Positions 40,363 through 49,949 of a DNA stretch of 64,000 bases are shown in pieces. The notes beneath the pieces were generated by a model. It was not told the DNA's origin and ran no database searches. It saw only the letters and a program-made list of their open reading frames with translations. Source of the stretch: Klebsiella aerogenes (GTDB lineage: Bacteria > Pseudomonadota > Gammaproteobacteria > Enterobacterales > Enterobacteriaceae); NCBI GenBank assembly GCA_029027985.1, contig CP119076.1, positions 4,152,422-4,216,421 on the forward strand, given 5' to 3'. Numbering within the stretch: position 1 is the stretch's first letter; each line of letters opens with the position of its first letter. A program made the position numbers and the translations under genes.

Positions 40363-41706
40363 TTACGCCGTCTGTTCGCTCTCTTGCGCCGCGCGCTGCG
40401 CCTCTTCCGCTTCCTGCGCCAACAGCTGCTTCTCGTAAACCTTAAAGAACGGGAAGTAAATGACGGCCGATATGCAGGCAAGAATAATCACCAGAATCGC
40501 CGCGCGGAAATCCCAGCCCAGTGCCCATGCGCCGCCAATTGGCGCTGGCGCCGTCCACGGCACCACAGAAATCACTCGGCCAATCAGATCCAGCTTCATT
40601 GCCACCCAGGCGATCACCGCGTTGACCATTGGCGCCAGCAAGAATGGGATAAAGAACACCGGGTTCATCACGATGGGTGTACCGAAGATAACCGGTTCAT
40701 TAATGTTAAACAGGCTCGGCACCACGCTCAAACGACCGATAGATCGCAAATGCGCGGAACGGCTCCGCAGATAGCAGAATACCAATCCCATCGTCGCGCC
40801 AGAGCCGCCAACGACAATAAAGAATGTCCAGAACGCCTCCATAAAGATATGCGGCAGCGGCGCGCCTTGCGCCAGGGCCTGCTGGTTCATACCAAGGTTC
40901 GTGAGCCAGAACATTTGCAACATACCGGAAACAATCGCCGCGCCATGAATCCCCGCAAACCACAACAGATGGCCAATCAGCACCGCCAGCAGAATTGCCG
41001 GCAATGAATCAGCAGCAGAAACCAGTGGTTTAAAGATAGCCATGATGGCCTGCGGGATCAGCATGTCGAAATGATGCTGGATAAACAGGCTCAGCGGATA
41101 AAGCGTCAGCACCACCACTAAAACCGGGATCAGCAGATCGAAAGAGTTTTTGATCATCGGCGGCACCTGATCCGGCAGGCGGATCCCGATATTGTGCGCT
41201 TTCAAAAAGCGCATCATCTCCACACAGTAGATCGCGACCAGGATCGCGGTGAAGATCCCGGTTCCTCCCAGGCTATCTACCGGCAGACTGCCATTCGTTT
41301 TCGGCGCTGCGATCAGCAGAAATGCCATGATCGAGAGCATGGCGCACATGAAAGGATCAAGTTGATTCGCCTTTTCATAGTGTTTGCCCAGGTTGTAAGC
41401 GATCGCCGCGCAGATATAAATGGACATGATGCCCATTGTCATATCAAACGGCGTCAAAATGCGCCCTTCGAACTCTTTGGCCAGATCCAACCAGGCGCGA
41501 GCAAAGCCCAAGGTGGTATCTGGGGAAAACGGCGGATAAGCGAAGACTAAGAGAAATGAACCGACAATCATAAACGGCATGGCCGAGATGAAACCGTCAC
41601 GAATAGCCATGACGTGGCGCTGCGATGAAATACGCCCGGCGACGGGGCTGATGTAATTTTCTACAAAGCGAAATATCAGATTAAACGCAGCATGGTTAGC
41701 AGACAT
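40363..41706 (-). CDS. PTS EIIC permease, lactose/cellobiose family
   Basis: This 447-residue inner-membrane EIIC component is similar to ChbC/CelB. It begins with FNLIFRFVENYISPVAGRIS and the MAIRDGFISAMPFMIVGSFLLV family motif. About ten TM helices follow, with the sugar-binding region NINEPVIFGTPIVMNPVFFIPF near residue 335. No EIIA, EIIB or glycosidase gene is nearby, so it must borrow partners encoded elsewhere. The substrate is probably a beta-glucoside or chitobiose-like disaccharide (inference). The start has the strong ribosome site AGGAGGG. A large palindrome about 210 bp upstream may be its operator. Confidence 0.9.
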   Translation of the reverse strand: MSANHAAFNLIFRFVENYISPVAGRISSQRHVMAIRDGFISAMPFMIVGSFLLVFAYPPFSPDTTLGFARAWLDLAKEFEGRILTPFDMTMGIMSIYICAAIAYNLGKHYEKANQLDPFMCAMLSIMAFLLIAAPKTNGSLPVDSLGGTGIFTAILVAIYCVEMMRFLKAHNIGIRLPDQVPPMIKNSFDLLIPVLVVVLTLYPLSLFIQHHFDMLIPQAIMAIFKPLVSAADSLPAILLAVLIGHLLWFAGIHGAAIVSGMLQMFWLTNLGMNQQALAQGAPLPHIFMEAFWTFFIVVGGSGATMGLVFCYLRSRSAHLRSIGRLSVVPSLFNINEPVIFGTPIVMNPVFFIPFLLAPMVNAVIAWVAMKLDLIGRVISVVPWTAPAPIGGAWALGWDFRAAILVIILACISAVIYFPFFKVYEKQLLAQEAEEAQRAAQESEQTA

Positions 41707-41905
41707 AGCAGCCCTCCTGACAGGCTATAGAAACAGGCCCAACAACGGTAATCTTGCCGCTATGCTGAAATTGACTGTGTACGGATATTGGCTGGCCGGG
41801 GTATCGGGTCGCTATACTGTTCAGCAGTGGCATCTCATGCGCGGCTCTTAGTTATCAGTGACGCAGGGAGTTACCGTTCCAGTATTCATCGTCGAATGCG
41901 CAACC

Positions 41906-41930
41906 GCAACCGGTTACAGTAACCGGTTGC
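41906..41930. promoter_or_regulatory. 25-bp perfect palindrome, putative LacI-type operator
   Basis: GCAACCGGTTAC and its exact complement flank a single central base. Each arm contains AACCGGTT, itself a palindrome of the type bound by LacI/GalR proteins such as AscG or GntR. It lies in the 390-bp gap between the divergent EIIC and YbaK-like genes. No regulator gene is adjacent. Confidence 0.7.
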
Positions 41931-42015
41931 AGCGATTGTGAAGAAGATCCAGAAATCAGAATAATTCTTGATTATCCATCGGCAATATTTACAGATTTCC
42001 AGGCTTATGACAGAT

Positions 42016-42083
42016 TTATACCCTAAATAATTCCAGTCGCAGGAAAGCCAATACACCTGCCGCTTGAAATATGACGGGTATAA
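42016..42083. repeat. Short dispersed-repeat-like element with 8-bp terminal inverted repeats
   Basis: The element is bounded by TTATACCC and GGGTATAA and contains TAAATAATTCCAGTCGCAGG and CTTGAAATATGACGGGTATA. I recall similar sequences as a dispersed repeat in enterobacteria. It ends 13 bp before the YbaK-like start codon and shares TATGACGGGTAT with 20893-20926. Confidence 0.55.
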
Positions 42084-42096
42084 TCAGGAGAACCCC

Positions 42097-42555
42097 ATGA
42101 GTCTGCAGTCCGTGAGGCAGTTTTTTGCTGAACATGCCCCCGATATTGAAATTATCGAGTTGAATCAAAGTACAGCGACCGTTGCGCTTGCCGCCGCTGC
42201 GCACCAGGTCGAGCCGGGACAAATCGCTAAGACCTTATCCTTAAAGGTGAAAGACCGGGTCATATTGATCGTCGCCAAAGGCGATGCTCGCCTGGATAAC
42301 AAAAAATTGAAGGATGCTTTTGGCGCGAAAGCGCGCATGCTCAGCAGCGATGAAGTGGTTATACTCACCGGCCACCCCGTCGGCGGCGTCTGCCCATTTG
42401 GACTCGAGAATCCGCTGCCGGTGTATTGCGATATCTCACTCAAACAATATCCCGAAGTTCTACCGGCAGCAGGCGCTATTCATAGCGCCGTACGTATTTC
42501 GCCTGAGCGCATGGCGCAGTTGACGGAAGCAGATTGGGTAGACGTCTGCCTGTAA
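42097..42555 (+). CDS. YbaK/EbsC-family aminoacyl-tRNA deacylase
   Basis: This 152-residue protein of the YbaK/ProX editing-domain family removes mischarged amino acids from tRNA in known members. Family features are the TAKTLSLKV-type lysine motif (QIAKTLSLKVKDRVILIVAKGDARLD, about 45-70), GHPVGGVCPFGL near residue 90 and the C-terminal AVRISPERMAQL. It is a stand-alone domain. Its specificity cannot be told from sequence. It starts after AGGAGAACCCC, just past a repeat element, and is convergent with bglJ. Confidence 0.88.
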   Translation: MSLQSVRQFFAEHAPDIEIIELNQSTATVALAAAAHQVEPGQIAKTLSLKVKDRVILIVAKGDARLDNKKLKDAFGAKARMLSSDEVVILTGHPVGGVCPFGLENPLPVYCDISLKQYPEVLPAAGAIHSAVRISPERMAQLTEADWVDVCL

Positions 42556-42563
42556 ATGACCGC

Positions 42564-43235
42564 TTACTGTGCAAGGCACAGCCCTCTGCCGTCATTGTTA
42601 TTGACTGGCAGGCACAGCAGTATATCTGCCGCGCTGAGCAGGCCAATATCGGAATTGACACCCAGTTTAGTCATTGCGTTAAACTTATGCGCGCGAATGG
42701 TTTTGATATTTCTATCAAGCTGGGTGGCGATTTCAGGTAAAGAATAGCCGTAGGTCATGTAACGCAATATCGTTTGCTCCGTAGGGCTAAGTATCTGCCC
42801 ACAGGAGCTGTGGCTGTGGCCGTCTTTGTCTAGCGGCGCCTGTTCAATCAGTTGTAATAAACGTTCCTGCAGGTGGCTCAGGCATGATGATTTATTGAGA
42901 ATAGTCTGCGTGCTTAAGGACGTCAGATGACTAATCAGACTCATTTCCGCCGAGTTATCCGCCAGAACGATACGCTGCATCTCTGGGCAGATTCGGGCAA
43001 TCTCGTGTAAAAAAAGCAGGCTTTCCAGCCGGGAACAACGGCTGCCGGAAAGAGAAAAAATAACGGCGCTAAATTTTTTGGAAGAGAATTCGCGTCTTAA
43101 TTCCTGGATATCTTTGTAAAAAGAAATTGTATATTTCTTTCCAGCTTCGTTATTCAGAATATAACGAAGCGCCGTTTCAGTCATTGCGCATTTTTCTACG
43201 ATAGCGACACATTGTGTTGTGAGATTTTTTTCCAT
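42564..43235 (-). CDS. bglJ: LuxR-type regulator BglJ
   Basis: BglJ forms a heterodimer with RcsB and relieves H-NS silencing of bgl and other loci in E. coli. The 223-residue protein has a degenerate receiver-like N-terminal half (no clear phospho-Asp) and a C-terminal LuxR/FixJ helix-turn-helix ([41 protein letters not shown], about 150-190). The start overlaps yjjQ by 40 bp, so it is the second gene of yjjQ-bglJ. It is AT-richer than the backbone, as expected for an H-NS-silenced operon. Confidence 0.88.
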   Translation of the reverse strand: MEKNLTTQCVAIVEKCAMTETALRYILNNEAGKKYTISFYKDIQELRREFSSKKFSAVIFSLSGSRCSRLESLLFLHEIARICPEMQRIVLADNSAEMSLISHLTSLSTQTILNKSSCLSHLQERLLQLIEQAPLDKDGHSHSSCGQILSPTEQTILRYMTYGYSLPEIATQLDRNIKTIRAHKFNAMTKLGVNSDIGLLSAADILLCLPVNNNDGRGLCLAQ

Positions 43236-43918
43236 TCCGTGTGATCTCCATAGGCTGAATACAGGTTCAGCTCCTTCATTCCTTGAGCGCTGTTAATCCA
43301 GGCATACATCTCTGCATTGCTGCGCAATGATAACCGACGCATTGCACTATTTTTTTGTGCGCTTACCGTTTTGTTACTTTTTTTCAGCAACGCAGCAATT
43401 TGGTTTATGCCCCACCCTTTTGCCAACAGCCGTAACACCTTCCGCTCAGAAGGCGTCAAAATAACCATACCACTCGCTTCATCGCCTAAGTTTTCCATCT
43501 CGGGTGAAAATAGCATTTGGCTGATTCTCTCAGCGGAAAGCCCACCCGTACGAATCACGTCGATAAGATGCCTGACCGGTTCGTTATCCGACACCAGGGA
43601 GCTGTCTGGCCGTATCAGGAATTCGACCGCCAGTGGGAAACACGACTGGCCAATCATAAAAATCCAGTGAATATCCCGGTATTGATTCATTAACGAATAA
43701 TAATGTTCACAAATATTCCGTGGGTGTTCTATGTGACCGGAAAGATCGACAAGAACCAACACTGCGCGGCGAAGCTGAAGGAGTGTGAGCTCATCCTGCG
43801 AACCGCAGAAACTAAGCTCATAATCAGGAAGGTGTTCCTTTAATATAGCCTTCAGACCGGACTGCATGACCGGAATTCTACTGATGATGACGCCAAATTT
43901 ACCGTGCCCTGGTAACAT
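43196..43918 (-). CDS. yjjQ: LuxR-type regulator YjjQ
   Basis: YjjQ is a FixJ/LuxR-family DNA-binding protein that represses flagellar and capsule genes in E. coli. The 240-residue protein begins [21 protein letters not shown] and ends with a helix-turn-helix ([43 protein letters not shown], about 170-215). A longer start seven codons upstream is possible but not supported by homology. The AT-rich 43919-44153 stretch upstream holds its promoter and is a likely H-NS target; no gene is seen there. Confidence 0.9.
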   Translation of the reverse strand: MLPGHGKFGVIISRIPVMQSGLKAILKEHLPDYELSFCGSQDELTLLQLRRAVLVLVDLSGHIEHPRNICEHYYSLMNQYRDIHWIFMIGQSCFPLAVEFLIRPDSSLVSDNEPVRHLIDVIRTGGLSAERISQMLFSPEMENLGDEASGMVILTPSERKVLRLLAKGWGINQIAALLKKSNKTVSAQKNSAMRRLSLRSNAEMYAWINSAQGMKELNLYSAYGDHTEWKKISQHNVSLS

Positions 43919-44153
43919 AAATCCTCCATTTTCTGTCAAAGATTCACATCCGGAATAAATAATGGATGAACATATGGTTGCTATTAATATTATTTCACCA
44001 TATAAATCTTTATCGTCCCTGATGGACAGGATATATATCCTGACGTTAACTCCATAACAGTGGAGGATATATAACCTAAAAATTCACACTAACACAAAAC
44101 AGCGTCATCAATAAATTAGAAAAAATTAACATCCCCGTTAGAAAAAATTACCA

Positions 44154-45023
44154 TTATTTCATTTCTTTCCTAAATGATTTAGGAGATACCCCATTATAAC
44201 GCCGAAAGAATCGGGAAAAATAGGCGGCATCTGTAAACCCTAAATAATCAGAAAGTTGTGTAATAGTCATGCTGGTATATTGCAGGTTACGCCGTGCCTC
44301 TAACATTAAACGTTGATGTAATACACCTAATGCGCTACAGCCATGAAATTCACGACACAAATAATTTAAATGCGTCGCGGAAAGCCCCACCAGCCTGGCA
44401 TACTCCGCCAACGGCAGATGTTCACGGTAGTGACTTTCAATGAGACGGGAAAAATGACGCATCACGCTGCGCTTACGTTCGGCTTTATCCTCCGTTACCC
44501 TGGCCGGTTGACACTGGCGGTTCAACCACACCAGCAGCGCGCCTAACAGCGAATGCAGCATCATTTCACGCGCATCGTGCTCTTCGCAGTACTCTTCACG
44601 CAGCGCGGTAAACAACGAACGAATATGGCCGCGAGAGCGTTTCACCGTCACGCACTGCGGCTGCGCCAACACATCAAGCGGGCGGCCAAACTGGCTTTCA
44701 AAGCGGCTCAGCAACGGCAGAGATAGCGACAAGACAAACCCCTGGGTACCGGGAGAGAAACGAAAACCATGGATGCAGAGCGCCGGCACAACCTGGATGC
44801 AGGACTCGCTCATCACCCTGGTCACCCCTTCTATTTCGATTTCCGCCCGTCCCTTATGCAGATACAAAAGCTGCACCATTTCCGCATGTTGATGCACGCG
44901 GATGTGCCACTCATAAAGGCTGCTGCGCTGTAAAATAGACTCGCAGTGCAGCAGATCCGGCGTCGGCCAGCCGAGCTCTTCACCATACAATTTAAAAACA
45001 GGAACCGTGCTCGCGGTTGACAT
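44154..45023 (-). CDS. pobR: AraC-family regulator, PobR-type
   Basis: This is a predicted activator of pobA in response to 4-hydroxybenzoate. The 289-residue protein has an N-terminal cupin-like ligand domain (HIRVHQHAEMVQLLYLHKGRAEIEIEG, about 40-66) and a C-terminal AraC double helix-turn-helix (LAEYARLVGLSATHLNYLCREFHG and ITQLSDYLGFTDAAYFSRFFRRYNGVSP, about 205-285). It begins 24 bp after the pobA stop on the same strand. In many bacteria pobR is divergent from pobA, so this co-directional order is less usual. Confidence 0.85.
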   Translation of the reverse strand: MSTASTVPVFKLYGEELGWPTPDLLHCESILQRSSLYEWHIRVHQHAEMVQLLYLHKGRAEIEIEGVTRVMSESCIQVVPALCIHGFRFSPGTQGFVLSLSLPLLSRFESQFGRPLDVLAQPQCVTVKRSRGHIRSLFTALREEYCEEHDAREMMLHSLLGALLVWLNRQCQPARVTEDKAERKRSVMRHFSRLIESHYREHLPLAEYARLVGLSATHLNYLCREFHGCSALGVLHQRLMLEARRNLQYTSMTITQLSDYLGFTDAAYFSRFFRRYNGVSPKSFRKEMK

Positions 45024-45047
45024 CTCGCCTCCAGTTTTTGTCAGTCG

Positions 45048-46238
<1,191 letters not shown>

Positions 46239-46517
46239 TTACTCGCGAAGGTTAATTATTTGTTTATTTTTTGTTTGTTAAAAGTGTTCTCCTGCATTTT
46301 TGATAACTCAACGGGGAAAAAGAAGGGATGAATGGCGGCAAAAATTGCACTTTCCAACAAACTGATGAAAGTGTGGTGCAGTTCAAATATTCGCCAGACG
46401 CGCCGACAGAATGATTTTTGCACATTGTTTGATCCCGCCCGCCACACGAAGGGGCGGAGTTCAGGTAAAAGTATCTGCAGAGACTTGGGCAGCGGGCGTG
46501 ACGGACAGCAGGTATTT

Positions 46518-47294
46518 ATGCAGGCAGACAAATCAGAGCAACGCGCAGTCACCCGACTGTGCATTCAGTGCGGCCTTTACTTACTCCAGCACGGCGCGGA
46601 AAGCGCGCTGGTTGAAGAGCTGTCAACCCGCCTGGGGCGGGCGTTAGGCATGGACAGCGTAGAGAGCGCCATCTCCTCTAACGCCATTGTGCTGACAACG
46701 ATCAAAGACGGTGAATGCCTGACCTCCACACGTAAAAACAGCGATCGCGGTATTAACATGCACGTCGTGACGGAGGTGCAGCATATTGTGATCATGGCCG
46801 AGCATAAGCTGCTGGATTATAAAGACGTCGAGAAGCGTTTTACGCAAATTAAACCCTTACGCTATCCGCGCTGGCTGCTGGTGTTGATGGTCGGCCTCTC
46901 CTGCGCCTGCTTCTGCAAGCTGAACAACGGCGGTTGGGATGGCGCGGTGGTGACCTTCTTCGCCAGCTCCGTCGCCATGTATATTCGCCAACTGCTGACG
47001 CATCGCTCCTTGCATCCGCAGATTAACTTCTGCATTACCGCTTTTGTCGCCACGACTATTTCCGGGTTGATGCTGCGCCTACCGGCGTTTAGCGACACGC
47101 CGACGATTGCGATGGCCGCCAGCGTGCTGCTGCTGGTCCCCGGTTTTCCGTTAATTAACGCCGTGGCCGATATGTTCAAAGGCCATATCAATACCGGGCT
47201 AGCCCGCTGGGCTATCGCCAGTCTGTTAACGCTGGCGACCTGTATTGGGGTCGTGATGGCAATGACCATGTGGGGGCTGCGCGGATGGGCATAA
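46518..47294 (+). CDS. yjjP: YjjP, ThrE-family inner-membrane protein (succinate export subunit)
   Basis: YjjP is the larger part of the split ThrE-type exporter YjjPB, reported to export succinate in E. coli. It has 258 residues: a soluble N-terminal half ([43 protein letters not shown]), then TM helices from about residue 115 ([44 protein letters not shown]). The start [11 protein letters not shown] follows E. coli; an open extension of 62 codons upstream crosses the intergenic region and is rejected. Its end overlaps yjjB by 10 bp. Confidence 0.93.
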   Translation: MQADKSEQRAVTRLCIQCGLYLLQHGAESALVEELSTRLGRALGMDSVESAISSNAIVLTTIKDGECLTSTRKNSDRGINMHVVTEVQHIVIMAEHKLLDYKDVEKRFTQIKPLRYPRWLLVLMVGLSCACFCKLNNGGWDGAVVTFFASSVAMYIRQLLTHRSLHPQINFCITAFVATTISGLMLRLPAFSDTPTIAMAASVLLLVPGFPLINAVADMFKGHINTGLARWAIASLLTLATCIGVVMAMTMWGLRGWA

Positions 47295-47758
47295 TCTCTT
47301 ATCTTTTCGCTCTGGCGCAGGATATGGCGCTAGCGGCGATCCCCGCCGTCGGCTTTGCGATGGTGTTCAACGTTCCACAGCGCGCGCTGCGCTGGTGCGC
47401 CCTACTCGGCGCCATCGGCCACGGTTCGCGAATGGTGATGATGGGCGCCGGGTTCAATATCGAATGGGCGACCTTTCTCGCCGCACTGCTTGTCGGCAGT
47501 ATCGGCATTCAGTGGTCGCGTTGGTATCTGGCGCACCCGAAGATTTTTACCGTCGCCGCGGTGATCCCGATGTTCCCCGGGATCCCGGCTTATACAGCAA
47601 TGATCTCCGCAGTAAAAATCAGTCATTTTGGCTATTCTGAAGAGATGATGATTATGCTGCTGAGTAACTTTTTAAAAGCCTCGTCAATCGTTGGCGCGCT
47701 CTCTATCGGGCTGTCTATTCCAGGGCTATGGTTGTATCGCAAGCGCCCGCGCGTATAA
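47285..47758 (+). CDS. yjjB: YjjB, ThrE-family inner-membrane protein
   Basis: This is the small partner of YjjP. It has 157 residues and four or five TM helices, starting [20 protein letters not shown]. Conserved segments are [23 protein letters not shown] and [21 protein letters not shown], and the end [10 protein letters not shown] is identical in pattern to E. coli. The overlap with yjjP suggests coupled translation of the two subunits. Confidence 0.93.
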   Translation: MGIISYLFALAQDMALAAIPAVGFAMVFNVPQRALRWCALLGAIGHGSRMVMMGAGFNIEWATFLAALLVGSIGIQWSRWYLAHPKIFTVAAVIPMFPGIPAYTAMISAVKISHFGYSEEMMIMLLSNFLKASSIVGALSIGLSIPGLWLYRKRPRV

Positions 47759-47851
47759 CCGGCAGCGCCGCGGCGCTGCTTCCTGACCTCTCACTATGCT
47801 ACTATGTCAGCAGTTACCCCACTCTTTGCTGTTCAGAGTTGAGATAGAGTT

Positions 47852-48391
47852 ATGTCTTCGCGAATTTTAACCACCGACTTTTGCGGTCTTGACGATTTCG
47901 TCGAGAACCACGCGGCCCGACTGCAGAAATCAGCCAGCGGCGCCGTTGCCGTATTTGCTAATAACGCCCCGGCGTTTTACGCACTGACGCCGGAACGCCT
48001 GGCGCAGTTGCTGGAGCTGGAAGCCAGGCTGGCTCGTCCCACCAGCGATATCGCCCTGGACGCGCAGTTTTTTGAAGAGCCGAGCGCCGCGCCCGTCGCC
48101 GTGCCGATGGGTAAATTCGCCATGTACGCCGGCTGGCAGCCGGACGCGGATTTCCAACGCCTGGCCGCGCTGTGGGGCATCGCTCTGGCGCAGTCGGTCA
48201 CGCCGGAAGAACTGGCCGCCTTCGTGGCCTACTGGCAAGCCGAGGGCAAAGTCTTCCACCACGTGCAGTGGCAGCAGAAGCTGGCGCGCAGCGTGCAAAT
48301 TGGCCGCGCCAGCAATGGCGGACAGCCGAAGCGCGATGTGAACGCCATCAGCGAGCCCGATAACCAGATCCCGCGAGGTTTCCGAGGATGA
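47852..48391 (+). CDS. dnaT: Primosomal protein DnaT (protein i)
   Basis: DnaT acts with PriA and PriB in replication restart and helps load DnaB from DnaC. It has 179 residues as in E. coli. It begins [24 protein letters not shown], the oligomerization part, with the conserved [20 protein letters not shown] in the C-terminal ssDNA-binding domain (about 88-107), and ends [10 protein letters not shown]. Its stop codon lies 2 bp before the dnaC start region, so the pair is co-translated. Confidence 0.96.
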   Translation: MSSRILTTDFCGLDDFVENHAARLQKSASGAVAVFANNAPAFYALTPERLAQLLELEARLARPTSDIALDAQFFEEPSAAPVAVPMGKFAMYAGWQPDADFQRLAALWGIALAQSVTPEELAAFVAYWQAEGKVFHHVQWQQKLARSVQIGRASNGGQPKRDVNAISEPDNQIPRGFRG

Positions 48392-48393
48392 GC

Positions 48394-49131
48394 ATGAAAA
48401 ACGTTGGCGACCTGATGAAACGCCTGCAAAAAATGATGCCAGCCCACGTCCAACCGGCCTTCAAAACGGGCGAAGAGCTGCTGGCCTGGCAGAAAGAGCA
48501 AGGGAAACTGCGTTCGGAAGCGCTGGAGCGGGAAAATCGCGCCATGAAAATGCAGCGCACCTTTAACCGTTCCGGTATTCGTCCGCTGCATCAGAACTGT
48601 TCATTCGATAATTACCGGGTCGAGTCCGACGGTCAGATGATCGCCCTGTCCCGCGCCCGCCAGTACGTGGAAGAGTTTGACGGCAACATCGCCAGCTTCA
48701 TCTTCTCCGGCAAACCTGGCACCGGTAAAAACCATCTTGCCGCCGCCATCTGCAATGAGTTGCTGCTGCGCGGCAAATCGGTATTAATCATTACCGTGGC
48801 CGATATTATGTCGGCGATGAAAGATACCTTCGGCAATCGCGAAACCAGCGAGGAGCAGTTACTGAGCGACCTGAGCCGGGTCGATCTGCTGGTTATCGAT
48901 GAAATTGGCATGCAGACCGAATCGCGCTACGAAAAAGTGATTATCAACCAGATCGTCGATCGTCGTTCGTCATCAAAACGCCCCACCGGCATGCTGACCA
49001 ACAGTACGATGGATGAAATGAACAAGCTGCTCGGCGAGCGCGTCATGGACCGCATGCGCCTTGGCAATAGCCTGTGGGTGAATTTCACCTGGGATAGCTA
49101 TCGCGATCGGGTTACCGGTAAAGAGTATTGA
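48394..49131 (+). CDS. dnaC: DnaB helicase loader DnaC
   Basis: DnaC is an AAA+ ATPase that holds and loads the DnaB helicase at origins and restart sites. The 245-residue protein has an N-terminal helicase-binding region (MKNVGDLMKRLQKMMPAHVQP), Walker A FSGKPGTGKNHLAAA near residue 100, Walker B DLLVIDEIGMQ near residue 165, and an Arg finger region RMRLGNSLWV. A start two codons upstream (ATG at 48388) is possible; 48394 fits the GAGG ribosome site and the E. coli protein better. Confidence 0.96.
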   Translation: MKNVGDLMKRLQKMMPAHVQPAFKTGEELLAWQKEQGKLRSEALERENRAMKMQRTFNRSGIRPLHQNCSFDNYRVESDGQMIALSRARQYVEEFDGNIASFIFSGKPGTGKNHLAAAICNELLLRGKSVLIITVADIMSAMKDTFGNRETSEEQLLSDLSRVDLLVIDEIGMQTESRYEKVIINQIVDRRSSSKRPTGMLTNSTMDEMNKLLGERVMDRMRLGNSLWVNFTWDSYRDRVTGKEY

Positions 49132-49196
49132 GAGTTTTCCGAACTCAAGCAGCGTTATACTAAAGAGATTCTTAAGTCACGACGAAGAGTACGTCC

Positions 49197-49694
49197 ATGA
49201 AATCTTTGAAGAAAGCTTTTTGCGCCGCTATCGCAGCCGGCGCGTTGATGGCGGCAGGCGCTCACGCCACCTCCTGGCAGGACTCCCTGAATAGCGCCGC
49301 CAGCCAGCTCACCGGTAGCGGTAGCGCCCAACAGAACGGCAGCGGCATGTCGATGTCGTCCTTAACCAGTCTGCTCAACGGCGGCAGCCAGTCGCTCTCA
49401 TCCAGCAGCATGAATAACGCCGCAGGCATCCTCTCCTACTGCGCTCAGCAAAAGCTGACCTCAGTCACCAACGCCGACAACGTGAAAGATCAGGTGTTGG
49501 ATAAGCTGGGTCTGAGCACGCCAGAGAAACAGAAACAGGATACCGGCTATCTGGAAGGCCTGCAGGGGCTGCTGAGCAGCAGTAACGGCCAACAGCTGAA
49601 CCTTGAAACGCTCGGCAGCAGCCCGCTGGCGGAGAAAGTGAAAACGAAAGCCTGCGATCTGGTCTTGAAACAGGGCGTTAACTTCCTCTCCTGA
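49197..49694 (+). CDS. yjjA: YjjA family secreted protein
   Basis: This is a 165-residue exported protein of unknown function. It has a signal peptide (hydrophobic residues about 8-23, cut after AHA) and a Ser/Gly/Gln-rich segment (QLTGSGSAQQNGSGMSMSSL). A conserved C-terminal DUF2501 region follows, with AGILSYCAQQKLTSVTNADNV (about 79-100), and the protein ends LVLKQGVNFLS. Two Cys residues (SYC and KAC) may form a disulfide. After the stop, a GCCGCGTTTGG/CCAACGCGGC hairpin at 49707-49740 may end transcription; the rest of the gap to opgB shows no gene. Confidence 0.88.
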   Translation: MKSLKKAFCAAIAAGALMAAGAHATSWQDSLNSAASQLTGSGSAQQNGSGMSMSSLTSLLNGGSQSLSSSSMNNAAGILSYCAQQKLTSVTNADNVKDQVLDKLGLSTPEKQKQDTGYLEGLQGLLSSSNGQQLNLETLGSSPLAEKVKTKACDLVLKQGVNFLS

Positions 49695-49949
49695 TATCCC
49701 GCCAATGCCGCGTTTGGTGCTTTAGCATCGCCAACGCGGCCGCAATCGCTGTTTTCGCTTTTCTGCCGCCATTTTCCCGCACGACGGCAGGATGAGATCT
49801 CGTTCAAAAAAGACGTTTTCTAAACCAATTCTGAATCACAGCACACTTTCATGACACTAGAATTGCAGCAGAATGGCACTGCCATTACAGTGTAGCGTGA
49901 AAATCGATCTATCCGGCCAGCCTCCCGCTGGCGCTAATGAGGATTAGCT

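Noticed and set aside
46332..46517. 62-codon N-terminal extension of YjjP
   Set aside because: It is Cys/Arg-rich, lies in the regulatory gap to pobA, and is missing from the known protein; the ATG at 46518 gives the expected N-terminus.
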